Below are positions 50,097-58,817 of a stretch of 64,000 nt of DNA, piece by piece. The stretch is from positions 1-64,000 of the forward strand of contig JAIUOA010000012.1 of assembly GCA_020161295.1 (NCBI GenBank), given 5' to 3'. The DNA comes from Bacillota bacterium (lineage in GTDB: Bacteria > Bacillota > Clostridia > Peptostreptococcales > Acidaminobacteraceae). The notes beneath the pieces were generated by a model. The model saw nothing but the letters and a program-made list of their open reading frames with translations. It was not told the DNA's origin and did not search any database. Made by a program: the position numbers and the translations under genes. Within the stretch, counting starts at the first letter, position 1. Every line of letters begins with the position of its first letter.

Positions 50097-52013
50097 ATGA
50101 AAAAGCTATCAAGTGTATATTTAGTGTTGTTCCTAGTATTATTACTGGGGCTAGTTTTAGGCTCAGGCTCGTTTGCCGCAGAGACAGTTAAGTATACTGA
50201 GCAGGCAGAGGTGCTTAAGAGTTTAGGGCTATTTAACGGTACAAACGTAGGGTTTGAACTGGAGCGTGCTCCAAAACGTGTGGAAGTGGCGGCGATGCTG
50301 GTAAAGTTTCTAGGTGCAGAGGAAGAGGCGAAGGCAAAGCAGTACAAGCATCCATTCACCGATGTGCCATCATGGGCAAACCACATCGTGGGTTACATGT
50401 ATGAAAAGAAACTGACGACGGGGATCGGTAACAACCTGTTCGGTTCGCAGAATCCGGCGAGTGCAAAGGACTACTCAGTATTTTTACTTAAGGCTTTAGG
50501 CTATGGTTCAAGCGATTTTACATATAATGAAACGATGAATTTCGCTGTATCTAAAGGCCTTTACACGGCTGCAGAGAAAGCCACCTTAGAATCGTCTACT
50601 TTTAAAAGGGATGAGATGGTATTTTTAAGCTATAAATCACTATTCACAAAGATAAAAGGCAGTACGCAGCTTCTAAGTGAGAAGCTAGGCATCGCTTCGG
50701 TTCCGAAAATTGAAGCGCCTGTTTCAGTGACGGTTCAAAGGGTTACACATGATGCAAACGGCGCTGTAAGATTTTTGATTGATCGTACGAAGCTATCAGA
50801 GCCATTTAAGAATTTCGTTTATATCGGAGTTACCAGCGTTTACTGGACGACACCTACGACCATGGCTCAAATCAATAATCTGATTCCGACAGGTAAAAAT
50901 GATGCGGAATACCTCTATCCGTATGAAATTGATGGGTTTGATGCCTATGGGGCATACTGGAATACCGTCGTATCATTATACGATGCTGATAAGACATTAA
51001 TCGGCTATTTCGATATATTAGGGAATAATAAACCAGGAACTTTTACAGTAAACATTCGTCCGGTTAGTGCTGTTCAAGAAGTTGCTGAGATTAAAACGGG
51101 TGTGACTGTGGGCACAAATGGAGTGATCACCATCAACAGAAATGGTTTACCCGCTTCTGCGAAGGATTATGTTAAAGTGGCTGTGGCAGAAAAACCGGTA
51201 AGTACGACTAGTGTCATTAGAGCCTATTCTGATGAAATCATAGGTAAATCGACGACGAAGTACTATACCACAGCGACCATCGATGGTGTGAAGGCTTGTA
51301 AGTATTTAAGTGATAAAGCGACGCTTTTGTTCTATGATACAAGTAATCAACTCATCGGTTACTCAAATGTAGATGCATCATCAATAATTAGCGCGATGAA
51401 AAACGATCTCGAAAGCAAAGGTATTAAGGAAATCACGAAAGGTATCGTCGTTACCAATGCACCAGAATCAGTATTTGCTAATATTTTGTTGAGTGAGGTA
51501 GATTACTTAAATCCTCAAAGTTTGGCGTATTATAGTATTCCTATCCTACCTGTTGAGTATAATCATGTATCTTTTTTAAATAGTGTTGCTGGAAAGACTC
51601 CAAACGGTTATTATCCGATTTCAGTTGCAGGAATATCAAATGGTAAACTTCAAAGCGGACAAACCATAATTATGTTAATGTATGACAAAAATTATCAATT
51701 AGTTGGATATGCGACTATTTCATCTTCAGAATTTGATAAACGCACCGATGCCATTAAACGCGTAGAAGCAACATTTGAAAATAAGATCGAAAGTAACATG
51801 ATTAGTAACAGTTACTTCACCATCGATTACTATAAAAATGGTGTACTAGTGGGGAGTCATGGACCGCGTTATTTAGATGTATTGACTAACGAAAAAGGTG
51901 AAATAATCGGCGTCACCTTTAATCACATCATCATCGATCCAAATGCAGGCTATGAGATTAAAGTTAAGAGTAATAACCCAAGCTTCATCATCAAAGGCAC
52001 ACAAGTAAAGTAG
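50097..52013 (+). CDS. Exported S-layer-homology protein, copy B
   Basis: This 638-aa protein has the same signal peptide and S-layer-homology region as 19734 (residues 1-215 nearly identical). The second part (about 215-350) is related. From about residue 350 on the copies differ more, with new loops such as VEYNHVSFLNSVAGKTP. It retains the three segments ending in a YxxxxG-type strand (DKTLIGYFDI, SNQLIGYSNV, NYQLVGYATI). A pattern of conserved anchor and varied exposed part suggests surface diversification. Start as in copy A. The HesB-like gene remnant follows. Confidence 0.85.
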   Translation: MKKLSSVYLVLFLVLLLGLVLGSGSFAAETVKYTEQAEVLKSLGLFNGTNVGFELERAPKRVEVAAMLVKFLGAEEEAKAKQYKHPFTDVPSWANHIVGYMYEKKLTTGIGNNLFGSQNPASAKDYSVFLLKALGYGSSDFTYNETMNFAVSKGLYTAAEKATLESSTFKRDEMVFLSYKSLFTKIKGSTQLLSEKLGIASVPKIEAPVSVTVQRVTHDANGAVRFLIDRTKLSEPFKNFVYIGVTSVYWTTPTTMAQINNLIPTGKNDAEYLYPYEIDGFDAYGAYWNTVVSLYDADKTLIGYFDILGNNKPGTFTVNIRPVSAVQEVAEIKTGVTVGTNGVITINRNGLPASAKDYVKVAVAEKPVSTTSVIRAYSDEIIGKSTTKYYTTATIDGVKACKYLSDKATLLFYDTSNQLIGYSNVDASSIISAMKNDLESKGIKEITKGIVVTNAPESVFANILLSEVDYLNPQSLAYYSIPILPVEYNHVSFLNSVAGKTPNGYYPISVAGISNGKLQSGQTIIMLMYDKNYQLVGYATISSSEFDKRTDAIKRVEATFENKIESNMISNSYFTIDYYKNGVLVGSHGPRYLDVLTNEKGEIIGVTFNHIIIDPNAGYEIKVKSNNPSFIIKGTQVK

Positions 52014-52095
52014 TGGATTTTAAATACTTTGCACTGTTTTGGGTATATATAAATAGGCAGAAAGTAAAGCCTATTCTCTATAAGAGGGTGTTTTT

Positions 52096-52155
52096 ATGAA
52101 TATCCAAATTAGGCCAGAGGCGAAGGCACTAATTGAAAAGGAACATTATGATTAA
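52096..52155 (+). pseudogene. Remnant of the HesB-like gene, 19 codons
   Basis: The leader and first 16 codons (MNIQIRPEAKALIEKEH) match the gene at 21721, and then TATGATTAA ends the frame. The deleted part reaches to the terminator at 52167. The ribosome site GAGGGTG is intact, so a 19-aa peptide could still be made, but it would lack the cysteines. It is the right end of the duplicated block. Confidence 0.8.
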
Positions 52156-52166
52156 ATCATCTTTAC

Positions 52167-52192
52167 GCCACTGGATAAACTTTTCCAGTGGC
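52167..52192 (+). terminator. Rho-independent terminator after the HesB-like remnant
   Basis: GCCACTGG and CCAGTGGC form a perfect 8-bp stem with an ATAAACTTTT loop, followed by TTTTACTATG. It is the counterpart of 22068-22091. Confidence 0.8.
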
Positions 52193-52289
52193 TTTTACTA
52201 TGTTTTGAGAGATTAATGTTGAATGTTCTTGTGCGATGTTATACTTTAGAAGAGTGTAACAGTGTTATCGTAGAAATAGAGGTGAAGTG

Positions 52290-53477
52290 ATGCAATACAG
52301 AATTGATCCGAAGTCAGATAACAAGCTTTCCATATTAGGGTTTGGGTGCATGCGTTTTCCGCGAAACATGGGGCGCATCGATATGGAAAAGACAGAGAAG
52401 CTCATCCTAGATGCCTATGCAAAAGGCATCAACTATTACGACACGGCATATCTCTATATGGGAAGCGAGGAGGCGCTGGGCGAAATCCTTTATAAGCACC
52501 AGCTACGTGAGAAGGTGTATATTGCCACGAAGCTGCCGATTATGAACATCAAGACTTATTAGGACCTAGACCGTCTGTTTAATATACAGCTAGAGCACCT
52601 AAAAACCGATTATATCGATTACTATTTCATGCATGCGCTATCGGATATGAAGAACTGGGAGCGCCTGTGCGGTCTCGGAATCGAGCGATGGATTGATGAG
52701 AAAAAAGCGCAGGGTAAAATCAGACAGGTGGGATTTTCGTTCCATGGTACGAGTCATGATTTTGATGCGCTCTTAGAGGGCTATGCATGGGATTTCGTGC
52801 AAATCCAGTACAACTATGTAAATACACACTATCAGGCGGGAACAGCTGGTCTTAAGAAAGCGGCGAGCATGGGGCTTCCAGTCCTTATTATGGAGCCACT
52901 TTTAGGGGGTAAGCTTGCCAGTGGTCTTTCGGCGCGTTCTGTGGCGCTGATGAAGCAGGTAAGTCCTGCACTTTCTCCGGCTGCGTGGTCACTGAGGTGG
53001 TTATGGGATCAGGAAGAAGTGACGGTGGTTTTATCTGGGATGAATGACCCGGCACAGCTGGATGAAAATGTGGCGACGGCTGAAAATATGATGCCGGGGG
53101 CATTGACATCAGAGGAGATGACAGTCATCGACCAAGTGGTAGACATCTTTAAAGAGGACTATAAGATTCCGTGTACAGGCTGCAATTACTGTATGCCGTG
53201 TCCGCAGAACATCAACATCCCTGCATGCTTTTCATCGTATAATATCTCGTTTGCCGTAAGCAAGTTTTCAGGTATTCAGCAGTACCTGACAAGCACCAGT
53301 GCGCTTCAGCCTGGTAAGAAGGCCAGTGCCAGCGATTGTATCCAGTGTAGGAAATGCGAGAAGCATTGTCCACAGCATATCGAGATCAGCAAGGAAATGA
53401 TGGTAGTGAAGAAGCGGATGGAGCCAATGTACATTCGCGGGGCGCTGAAAATCATCAGTGCGGTGATGAGCCGGTAA
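52290..53477 (+). pseudogene. Ferredoxin-type aldo/keto reductase interrupted by one in-frame TAG
   Basis: The reading frame covers 396 codons. It begins with an aldo/keto reductase barrel (LGFGCMRFPRNMG, FDTAYLYMGSEEAL-like) and continues after a TAG at 52560-52562 into LFNIQLEHLKTDYIDYYFMHAL. The C-terminus has two cysteine sets (CTGCNYCMPCPQNINIP, CIQCRKCEKHCPQHI) for two [4Fe-4S] clusters, as in the anaerobic YghZ/PqqC-like group. The other AKR genes have a codon for an acidic residue at this place, so one change would explain the stop. It is otherwise intact. Sequencing error, recent mutation or stop readthrough are all possible. Confidence 0.75.
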
Positions 53478-53487
53478 AATGTTAGAA

Positions 53488-53512
53488 GCCACTGAGAAAA
53501 TTTCTCAGTGGC
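53488..53512. terminator. Bidirectional terminator between the two aldo/keto reductase genes
   Basis: GCCACTGAG and CTCAGTGGC form a 9-bp stem with an AAAATTT loop, followed by TTTTGAATTT on the plus strand. The minus strand reads a similar T-rich tail, so both convergent genes end here. Confidence 0.8.
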
Positions 53513-53527
53513 TTTTGAATTTATTAA

Positions 53528-54385
53528 CTATTTCGCTTTCAGTGGAAAAAGGGGAACGGTTTGATAAGCAATGGCTTTAAGTACCTCCAAATCTCCTTCG
53601 GAAAGGCTTAGATTCTCTTGATTTAAAATCTTGATGGCCCATCTTAAATAGTTGATATCACCTGGTGGTACGATGACATCAATGCCTCTGGAGAAGGTAT
53701 ATTTTACGGCTTTCTTTGCGAGCTCGAAATCCTCGATAGGATGATACCATGCTTTCGGATGGTCTATGGCATCTGACGGTTGCTTTTCGCTGTAAGCCAT
53801 GGACTTGATGCCGATGATGCCCATTTTTTTCTCCAGCGCTTTTTTAAGTACGAAGCTACCATAATCATTTTTAAGTAGAGATACGAAATTGAAAGGGAAC
53901 ATGATGCTGTCGAAGTCATAATAATCGAGGAGGGCTAAGGCGGCTTCGGTAGAATGTGCTGAGAAACCGATGTGTTTTATGTAGCCTTGCTCTTTTGCTC
54001 TTACATAGGTTTCAAATGCACCGTTTGGTCCAAAGGTTTGCTCAACATCGGCGAGATTATAAACGGCATGGAGCTGATAGAGATCAAAGTAGTCTGTCTG
54101 CAGATTTTTTAAGGATTTTTCGAGGAGCTCCTGTGAACCCTTACGCGTTCTGTCTTCTGTTTTACAAGCGAGAAAGATGCCGTTTCGTTTGCCATTAAGT
54201 GCAGGCCCGAGTCTTTCTTCTGCGTTTGCATAGGTCGGTGCGACATCGAAATAGTTAATGCCAGCATCTAGCGCTTCTGTGACGAAGTTATTAGCATCCG
54301 CTTGAGTCTCGTTAGAAACGATGACACCGCCAAAAGCAACACGTGAAAGCGTATGATTCAGTTTATCGATGTGAATCTTTTGCAT
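53528..54385 (-). CDS. Aldo/keto reductase
   Basis: This 285-aa protein has the family hallmarks: VSNETQADANNFVTEALDAGINYFDVAPTYANAEERLG (D-Y active residues), the Lys in FLACKTEDRTRKGSQELLEKSL, and the His in LYQLHAVYNL. It is a NAD(P)H-dependent reductase with a small-barrel fold, substrate unknown. Unlike the neighbour it lacks the C-terminal iron-sulfur domain. GGATGGATTC-like sequence precedes ATG. It is convergent to the broken reductase gene. Confidence 0.88.
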   Translation of the reverse strand: MQKIHIDKLNHTLSRVAFGGVIVSNETQADANNFVTEALDAGINYFDVAPTYANAEERLGPALNGKRNGIFLACKTEDRTRKGSQELLEKSLKNLQTDYFDLYQLHAVYNLADVEQTFGPNGAFETYVRAKEQGYIKHIGFSAHSTEAALALLDYYDFDSIMFPFNFVSLLKNDYGSFVLKKALEKKMGIIGIKSMAYSEKQPSDAIDHPKAWYHPIEDFELAKKAVKYTFSRGIDVIVPPGDINYLRWAIKILNQENLSLSEGDLEVLKAIAYQTVPLFPLKAK

Positions 54386-54534
54386 GTGAATCCATCCTTT
54401 CTATTAGGGAAAGTTCTACTTCTTTTAATGTACCCCTGTCGTCGTCAGTGAATCAAATTCATATTTTGTAATGCGAAATATTCTGAATTTTGATAAAATA
54501 GAGGAAATAAGTCAATTGTGAGAGGAGCCTAAAG

Positions 54535-55581
54535 ATGATTTGTAACCGCTGTGGTAAATTACCAGAAATGGATTTCGATCAAGTAGATATTTATGTGAGC
54601 CTTCCGACTGTTCATCATGGAGAGGGCTTCGAACAACTTTTAGTCAATCAGTTTTTTACATATGAAATAATGGAGGGGGGATATTTAGTAAAGAAGGTGA
54701 ATTTTGAAGCCTTTATCACTATGATGACTGCAAAAGTATTTAACCGTATCGAGCAACAGGATGTAAAGGTGTTGCCTTTAAATGATGGCTGTTCCCTTTG
54801 TTTTGATTCGCTTAAGCATTATAAAAGCCTTTATGATTGGCAGGCTTATCTAAACGGGAAAGAAGTGGCGAAAATAATCGATGAAAGACGGATTAAGACA
54901 CTTTTTCAGCCGATAATACATGTTAACAGCGGAGTGATTTTTGGATACGAAGCCTTAAGTCGCGGGATAAAAATGGATGGATCTATCATGAATCCAGCGG
55001 AACTATTCTCAACAGCAAAAACCATGGATTTAATGTTTTATCTAGACCGCATTTGTAGGGAAGGGGCTATCAGGGCAGCTGCAGGAAAAGGCATTACTGA
55101 AAAGGTGTTTATTAATTTTATTCCTACAGCGATTTATGAACCTGAATTATGCCTAAGAAGCACAGCAGAAGTACTTAATGAAGTGAATTTAAACGCCAAA
55201 CAAGTTGTTTTTGAGGTGGTTGAAAGTGAGAAAGTGGTTGACTATGACCATTTGAATCGAATTTTGGACTATTATAAAAATAAGGGATATTCCACGGCTT
55301 TAGATGACATCGGCTCAGGGCATTCTAATATTGAGGCTTTACTTCAGCTTAGACCTGAGTATATGAAAATCGATGCGGCGATTATTAGAAACATTCACTT
55401 GGATGGGCATAAACAAGCAGTCTTAGATGACTATATAGAAAATGGCAAACGAATCGGATTAACCATCCTTGCAGAAGGTGTGGAAACGGTAGAGGAGTTC
55501 GATTACTTAAAATCGAAAGACATCGATCTCGTCCAGGGATATTTGTTCGGTCGACCAGAGGAAGTACCGTTGAGAACGTAA
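54535..55581 (+). CDS. EAL-domain cyclic di-GMP phosphodiesterase
   Basis: This 348-aa protein has an N-terminal small domain with CNRCGK and a later CSLC (residues 4-7, 85-88), perhaps zinc-bound. An EAL domain spans residues about 105-345. Key catalytic elements are present: YEALSR (E-A-L), VFINFIPTAIY (Asn), EVVESE, the acidic pair in ALDDIGSGHSN, K in YMKIDAAII, and LAEGVETVEEF. All are consistent with hydrolysis of c-di-GMP. The cysteine head may act as a redox or metal switch. It starts an operon-like run of six genes. Confidence 0.88.
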   Translation: MICNRCGKLPEMDFDQVDIYVSLPTVHHGEGFEQLLVNQFFTYEIMEGGYLVKKVNFEAFITMMTAKVFNRIEQQDVKVLPLNDGCSLCFDSLKHYKSLYDWQAYLNGKEVAKIIDERRIKTLFQPIIHVNSGVIFGYEALSRGIKMDGSIMNPAELFSTAKTMDLMFYLDRICREGAIRAAAGKGITEKVFINFIPTAIYEPELCLRSTAEVLNEVNLNAKQVVFEVVESEKVVDYDHLNRILDYYKNKGYSTALDDIGSGHSNIEALLQLRPEYMKIDAAIIRNIHLDGHKQAVLDDYIENGKRIGLTILAEGVETVEEFDYLKSKDIDLVQGYLFGRPEEVPLRT

Positions 55582-55593
55582 GGAGCTGAGCTT

Positions 55594-56574
55594 ATGGATA
55601 AAGAGAAGTGGGTGAAGAGTATCAAAATTACTCTTGGTGTTGCTTTAGGGGTCATGCTTGCAAAATGGTTTCGTATGGATTTCGAAATCACAGTTGCCAC
55701 CATCGTTATCGTGAGTATGCTTACGGATAAACGTCAGTCACTGAAACAGTCTGCCATTAGACTTCTAACGGCGGTGTTTTCATTGATTTTTGCTTCTGGA
55801 CTATTTCTCACGCTTGGTTTTACTTTACCGGTATTTATTATCTACATATTTGTTTTCACACTGCTCATGTACCGGTTTGACACGGTAATCGCCATCGTTT
55901 TAAACGTGGTCTTAGTCATCCATCTATTAATGCTGGGTGAGGTATCGATTCCCATATTATTAAACGAGTTTGGATTGATGTTTCTAGGTGTTACGGTTGC
56001 GCTGGTGATGAACCTGTTCGTCATCGATATCGAGGACGAGCTTATCGGTTATCAAAAGCAAATAGAGAATCTTATGGATCAGATTTTTAAAGACATGGGA
56101 AAGTGTCTAGTAAATCAATGCGGTTCCCAGTCAGTTAGCGAAAATTTGGCTGTTCTGGATGAAGTATTAAGCAAAAGCCGTTCAAGGGCTTACCAGTACT
56201 ATAATAATTATTATTTTCAGGAAAACGATTACTATGTCGAATATTTCGCCATGAGAAGACAGCAGTATTATACGATTAGATCCATGCAGCATTTCATCAC
56301 CCTTAAGTTTCTTAATAAACCGGAGGTTGAGATGCTAAAGGACTTTACAGATGATTTCGTTAATAATACAAAGGTGTTAAATACCTGTTCCCATCAGCTC
56401 GACCGCCTAAATCAAATCAAGCATCACTTTACTCACGAGGCGGAGCTTCCAACTAATAACAACCATCTGCAAAATCGAATCGCGTTGCATCAATACTTGT
56501 TCTCATTAGAAGAATTGGTATCCGTTAAGATGCGATTTATCGATCGATTCGAAAAGCCAAAATTGAGAGGATAG
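55594..56574 (+). CDS. FUSC/aromatic-acid-exporter-like membrane protein
   Basis: This 326-aa protein has a six-span FUSC-type N-terminal domain (KITLGVALGVMLAKWFRMD, then TDKRQSLKQSAIRLLTAVFSLIFASG). A helical cytoplasmic tail from residue about 155 follows. The pattern resembles the aromatic acid exporter (ArAE) family. It may export aromatic or organic acids. It lies 12 bp after the EAL gene and 2 bp before the next one, suggesting co-transcription. The match is at family level only. Confidence 0.8.
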   Translation: MDKEKWVKSIKITLGVALGVMLAKWFRMDFEITVATIVIVSMLTDKRQSLKQSAIRLLTAVFSLIFASGLFLTLGFTLPVFIIYIFVFTLLMYRFDTVIAIVLNVVLVIHLLMLGEVSIPILLNEFGLMFLGVTVALVMNLFVIDIEDELIGYQKQIENLMDQIFKDMGKCLVNQCGSQSVSENLAVLDEVLSKSRSRAYQYYNNYYFQENDYYVEYFAMRRQQYYTIRSMQHFITLKFLNKPEVEMLKDFTDDFVNNTKVLNTCSHQLDRLNQIKHHFTHEAELPTNNNHLQNRIALHQYLFSLEELVSVKMRFIDRFEKPKLRG

Positions 56575-56576
56575 CC

Positions 56577-56912
56577 ATGGAAAAAATGGATTATGTTGCG
56601 ACGATACTATTAGTCATCATCTCTGCCGCCTGCTATATCGCAGCCTTTCTTCACTTTAAGGAAATCGGTCCCCTTATGAATAATGCGTATCTCTACGCAT
56701 CAAAAGCAGAGCGGATGACCATGGATAAAAGACCGTATTATCGGCAGACTGTAGTGGTCTTTCTCACACTCGGGATCATCTTTACCCTGAACACCATCGA
56801 TTCCATAATACGTACCAAATGGATGATTTATCTGGAAATCCCCATGGCGTTCGCTATCCTGGTTTATGCTGTCGTGTCTACGATCAGAATCGAAAAGAAA
56901 AAGCAGAAATGA
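56577..56912 (+). CDS. Small membrane protein
   Basis: This 111-aa protein has three predicted membrane spans (residues about 7-27, 57-79 and 84-105). It is not recognised as a named family. It follows the FUSC gene with a 2-bp gap, so it could be a subunit of the transporter. An ATGA overlap with a downstream frame (56909) was noted, but the following protein is better started at 56945. Confidence 0.7.
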   Translation: MEKMDYVATILLVIISAACYIAAFLHFKEIGPLMNNAYLYASKAERMTMDKRPYYRQTVVVFLTLGIIFTLNTIDSIIRTKWMIYLEIPMAFAILVYAVVSTIRIEKKKQK

Positions 56913-56944
56913 ACATCGAAAGAAAACGCTGGATGGGAGGCTGT

Positions 56945-57475
56945 ATGGCTCAATATGTCTATTTTCTTCGTGGAATCAATGTAAACGGCATCACCATCAA
57001 AATGGAAGCGCTTAAAAAGGCGTTTCTCGATATGGGGTTTCATGAGGTAAGCACTGTACTTGCCACGGGTAACGTGGTGGTAAGCGCAGAGGCCGTACAT
57101 GACCAGGTGGAAAAAACGCTGAGTGAAACCTTTGGCTATGATGCTTATGTGGTCCTTAAGACTGCCACATCAGTGAAAGCCATCCTTGAAGAATCGAAAC
57201 TGAACCGTGTACCGGAAGGGTATCACCATTATGTGATTCTAATGAAGGCAGAGGGATTGGCACATCAGATGAAAGCGCTATTTGATGGCTGCCAGAAGGC
57301 GCCAGACGAACAGCTGATCATCGGTTCCGAGTGTGTGTACTGGATCGTACCGAAGGGGGACACACTGAATTCCGAGTTCGGAAAGATTTGCCTGGGAAAA
57401 AAGGCTTATAAGGATAAGCTAACATCGAGAAACATCAACACCATCGAAAAAATTGTGAAACTACTCAGAGCGTAA
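56945..57475 (+). CDS. DUF1697 family protein
   Basis: This 176-aa protein starts MAQYVYFLRGINVNG, the hallmark opening of the DUF1697 family. It then has MEALKKAFLDMGF and VLATGNVVVSAEA. The fold is a ferredoxin-like duplication with no known activity. GGGAGG lies close upstream. Alternative starts at 56909 or 56933 would add a charged extension without clear family support. It lies in the EAL operon. Confidence 0.82.
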   Translation: MAQYVYFLRGINVNGITIKMEALKKAFLDMGFHEVSTVLATGNVVVSAEAVHDQVEKTLSETFGYDAYVVLKTATSVKAILEESKLNRVPEGYHHYVILMKAEGLAHQMKALFDGCQKAPDEQLIIGSECVYWIVPKGDTLNSEFGKICLGKKAYKDKLTSRNINTIEKIVKLLRA

Positions 57476-57506
57476 TTCAATCATAGCATCGTCATAGGAG
57501 GCTTCG

Positions 57507-58046
57507 ATGAAAAAATGGAAAGTCGTACTCGCAACACTTTTATTCGCCTTAATAGTCATCTTTGTCTATGTGGTAAACGGCGTGCAAAATGCTAAAGGAA
57601 TCCCTGAGCCTTCTGTAAAGATTTCTGTTGGTTCCCAGGCGATTAAGACGATTTACTATGGTGATCGGTATAATGAAAAGCGTGATGAAATGGAACGGTT
57701 TTTAAATTTTTCGTTTGAAGAGGGATGGGAAGCAATTCCTTACGTTCAAATCGGTGAAGAGGTCGACATCACATTTGATAATTTCGAAGCGACGGATGTT
57801 CAGATTACGGATGTGATTTTAACGAAGGAAGGCAGGCTTAAATATGGTGAGCAGTCGGATATGACCTATGGGCTAAAGGCTGTGGATGGAAAATTGCGCT
57901 ATGGTCTTCCCTCAAATCCTGCAGTTCATCTCAGTTCAAACTTAAACGATTATGCCCCCGGACATGTGATTCGCGCCTGTTTTATTAGAACACAAATCAA
58001 TGGATCCAACTTTCTATTCTCGTTTGTTATTCGAACAAATCCTTGA
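57507..58046 (+). CDS. Membrane-anchored or exported protein of unknown function
   Basis: This 179-aa protein has an N-terminal signal or anchor (WKVVLATLLFALIVIFVYVVNG). A soluble domain follows, with GDRYNEKRDEMERFLNFSFEEG and a beta-rich C-terminus (IRACFIRTQINGSNFLFSFVIR). No family is recognised. AGGAGG precedes ATG. It lies in the same transcription unit as the previous genes, 31 bp after the DUF1697 gene. Confidence 0.7.
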   Translation: MKKWKVVLATLLFALIVIFVYVVNGVQNAKGIPEPSVKISVGSQAIKTIYYGDRYNEKRDEMERFLNFSFEEGWEAIPYVQIGEEVDITFDNFEATDVQITDVILTKEGRLKYGEQSDMTYGLKAVDGKLRYGLPSNPAVHLSSNLNDYAPGHVIRACFIRTQINGSNFLFSFVIRTNP

Positions 58047-58054
58047 GGTAAGTG

Positions 58055-58609
58055 ATGAAAGCCTATATCGATCCACCTAAAAAGATGCCATTTTACATCA
58101 GGCTGGGCGTTTATGCCGCAAAAAAAGCCACGGGTAAGGATTTGCTTCCACCGAGGCTATTAGCATGGTATCCTAAGGCGGCTATTAGCTCCGGTGTGCT
58201 GGAAGCACTGGTAGCACATGGTCATAAAAAAGATGAGCTCGACCCTAGGATGCTGCAGCTGATTCGTGTTCAGGTATCCGTTTTAACGGCATGTCCCTTT
58301 TGCGTCGACATGAACGGGCATCATCACGAGAAAAACGGGATTACCACGGAAGAGCTTCAGGGATTAACTGGGGTGCTCGATCTCGATTTGATTCCGACAC
58401 TGACGGAGCGAGAGAAGCTCGCGATTAGGTATACTCAGTTACTGACGCAGACCCCTGTGGAGATCAGCGATGCGTTAATGGCGCAGGTTAAGGCGCTTTT
58501 CAGCGCGCGTGAGATCGTGATCATCGCCACCACCGCTGCCCAGGTCAATTATTGGGCGAGACTTATAAGAGGCCTCGGGGTACCACCAGCAGGGTTTATG
58601 GATAATTAG
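58055..58609 (+). CDS. AhpD/carboxymuconolactone decarboxylase-family protein
   Basis: This 184-aa protein has the AhpD-type motif CPFCVDMNGHHHEK, a CxxC pair with a downstream His, on a helical bundle. RVQVSVLTACPFC is typical of the alkylhydroperoxidase branch. It could use the pair for peroxide reduction, or be one of many uncharacterised CMD proteins. ATG 58055 is preferred, next to GTAAGT. It ends the EAL operon. Confidence 0.82.
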   Translation: MKAYIDPPKKMPFYIRLGVYAAKKATGKDLLPPRLLAWYPKAAISSGVLEALVAHGHKKDELDPRMLQLIRVQVSVLTACPFCVDMNGHHHEKNGITTEELQGLTGVLDLDLIPTLTEREKLAIRYTQLLTQTPVEISDALMAQVKALFSAREIVIIATTAAQVNYWARLIRGLGVPPAGFMDN

Positions 58610-58694
58610 CAAAAATGTTGTTATGGTTATACCCCTAAAAACATTGTTTTCTTATGAACAAAGCCTTATGTGAGTAGATTACAGAGCACTGGGA

Positions 58695-58748
58695 TTGACA
58701 GTCTCTATAAAAGCCCTTAAAATAAAATTGACCCCCGAGGTAGGGGGT
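58695..58748 (+). promoter_or_regulatory. Promoter and CsoR/CstR-like operator of the CoA-disulfide reductase gene
   Basis: TTGACA (58695-58700), 17 bp and TAAAAT (58718-58723) form a strong sigma-70 promoter. Eight bases later ACCCCC-GAGGTA-GGGGGT (58731-58748) is a perfect 6-bp-arm palindrome at the transcription start, resembling the GC-rich operators of CsoR/CstR-type repressors. A persulfide-sensing CstR-type repressor is a plausible regulator given the rhodanese domains of the target. No such gene is in the window. Confidence 0.6.
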
Positions 58749-58817
58749 GAAATTAAACTCAAGGAAACACAAAAACGTGCGTGGGTTCCTAAAATATTTT
58801 ATGAGGTGAAAGTTTAT

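Noticed and set aside
52560..52562. Pyrrolysine insertion at the TAG of the aldo/keto reductase
   Set aside because: Nothing in the window points to a pyl system, and the residue is not at a catalytic site. Mutation or error is more likely.
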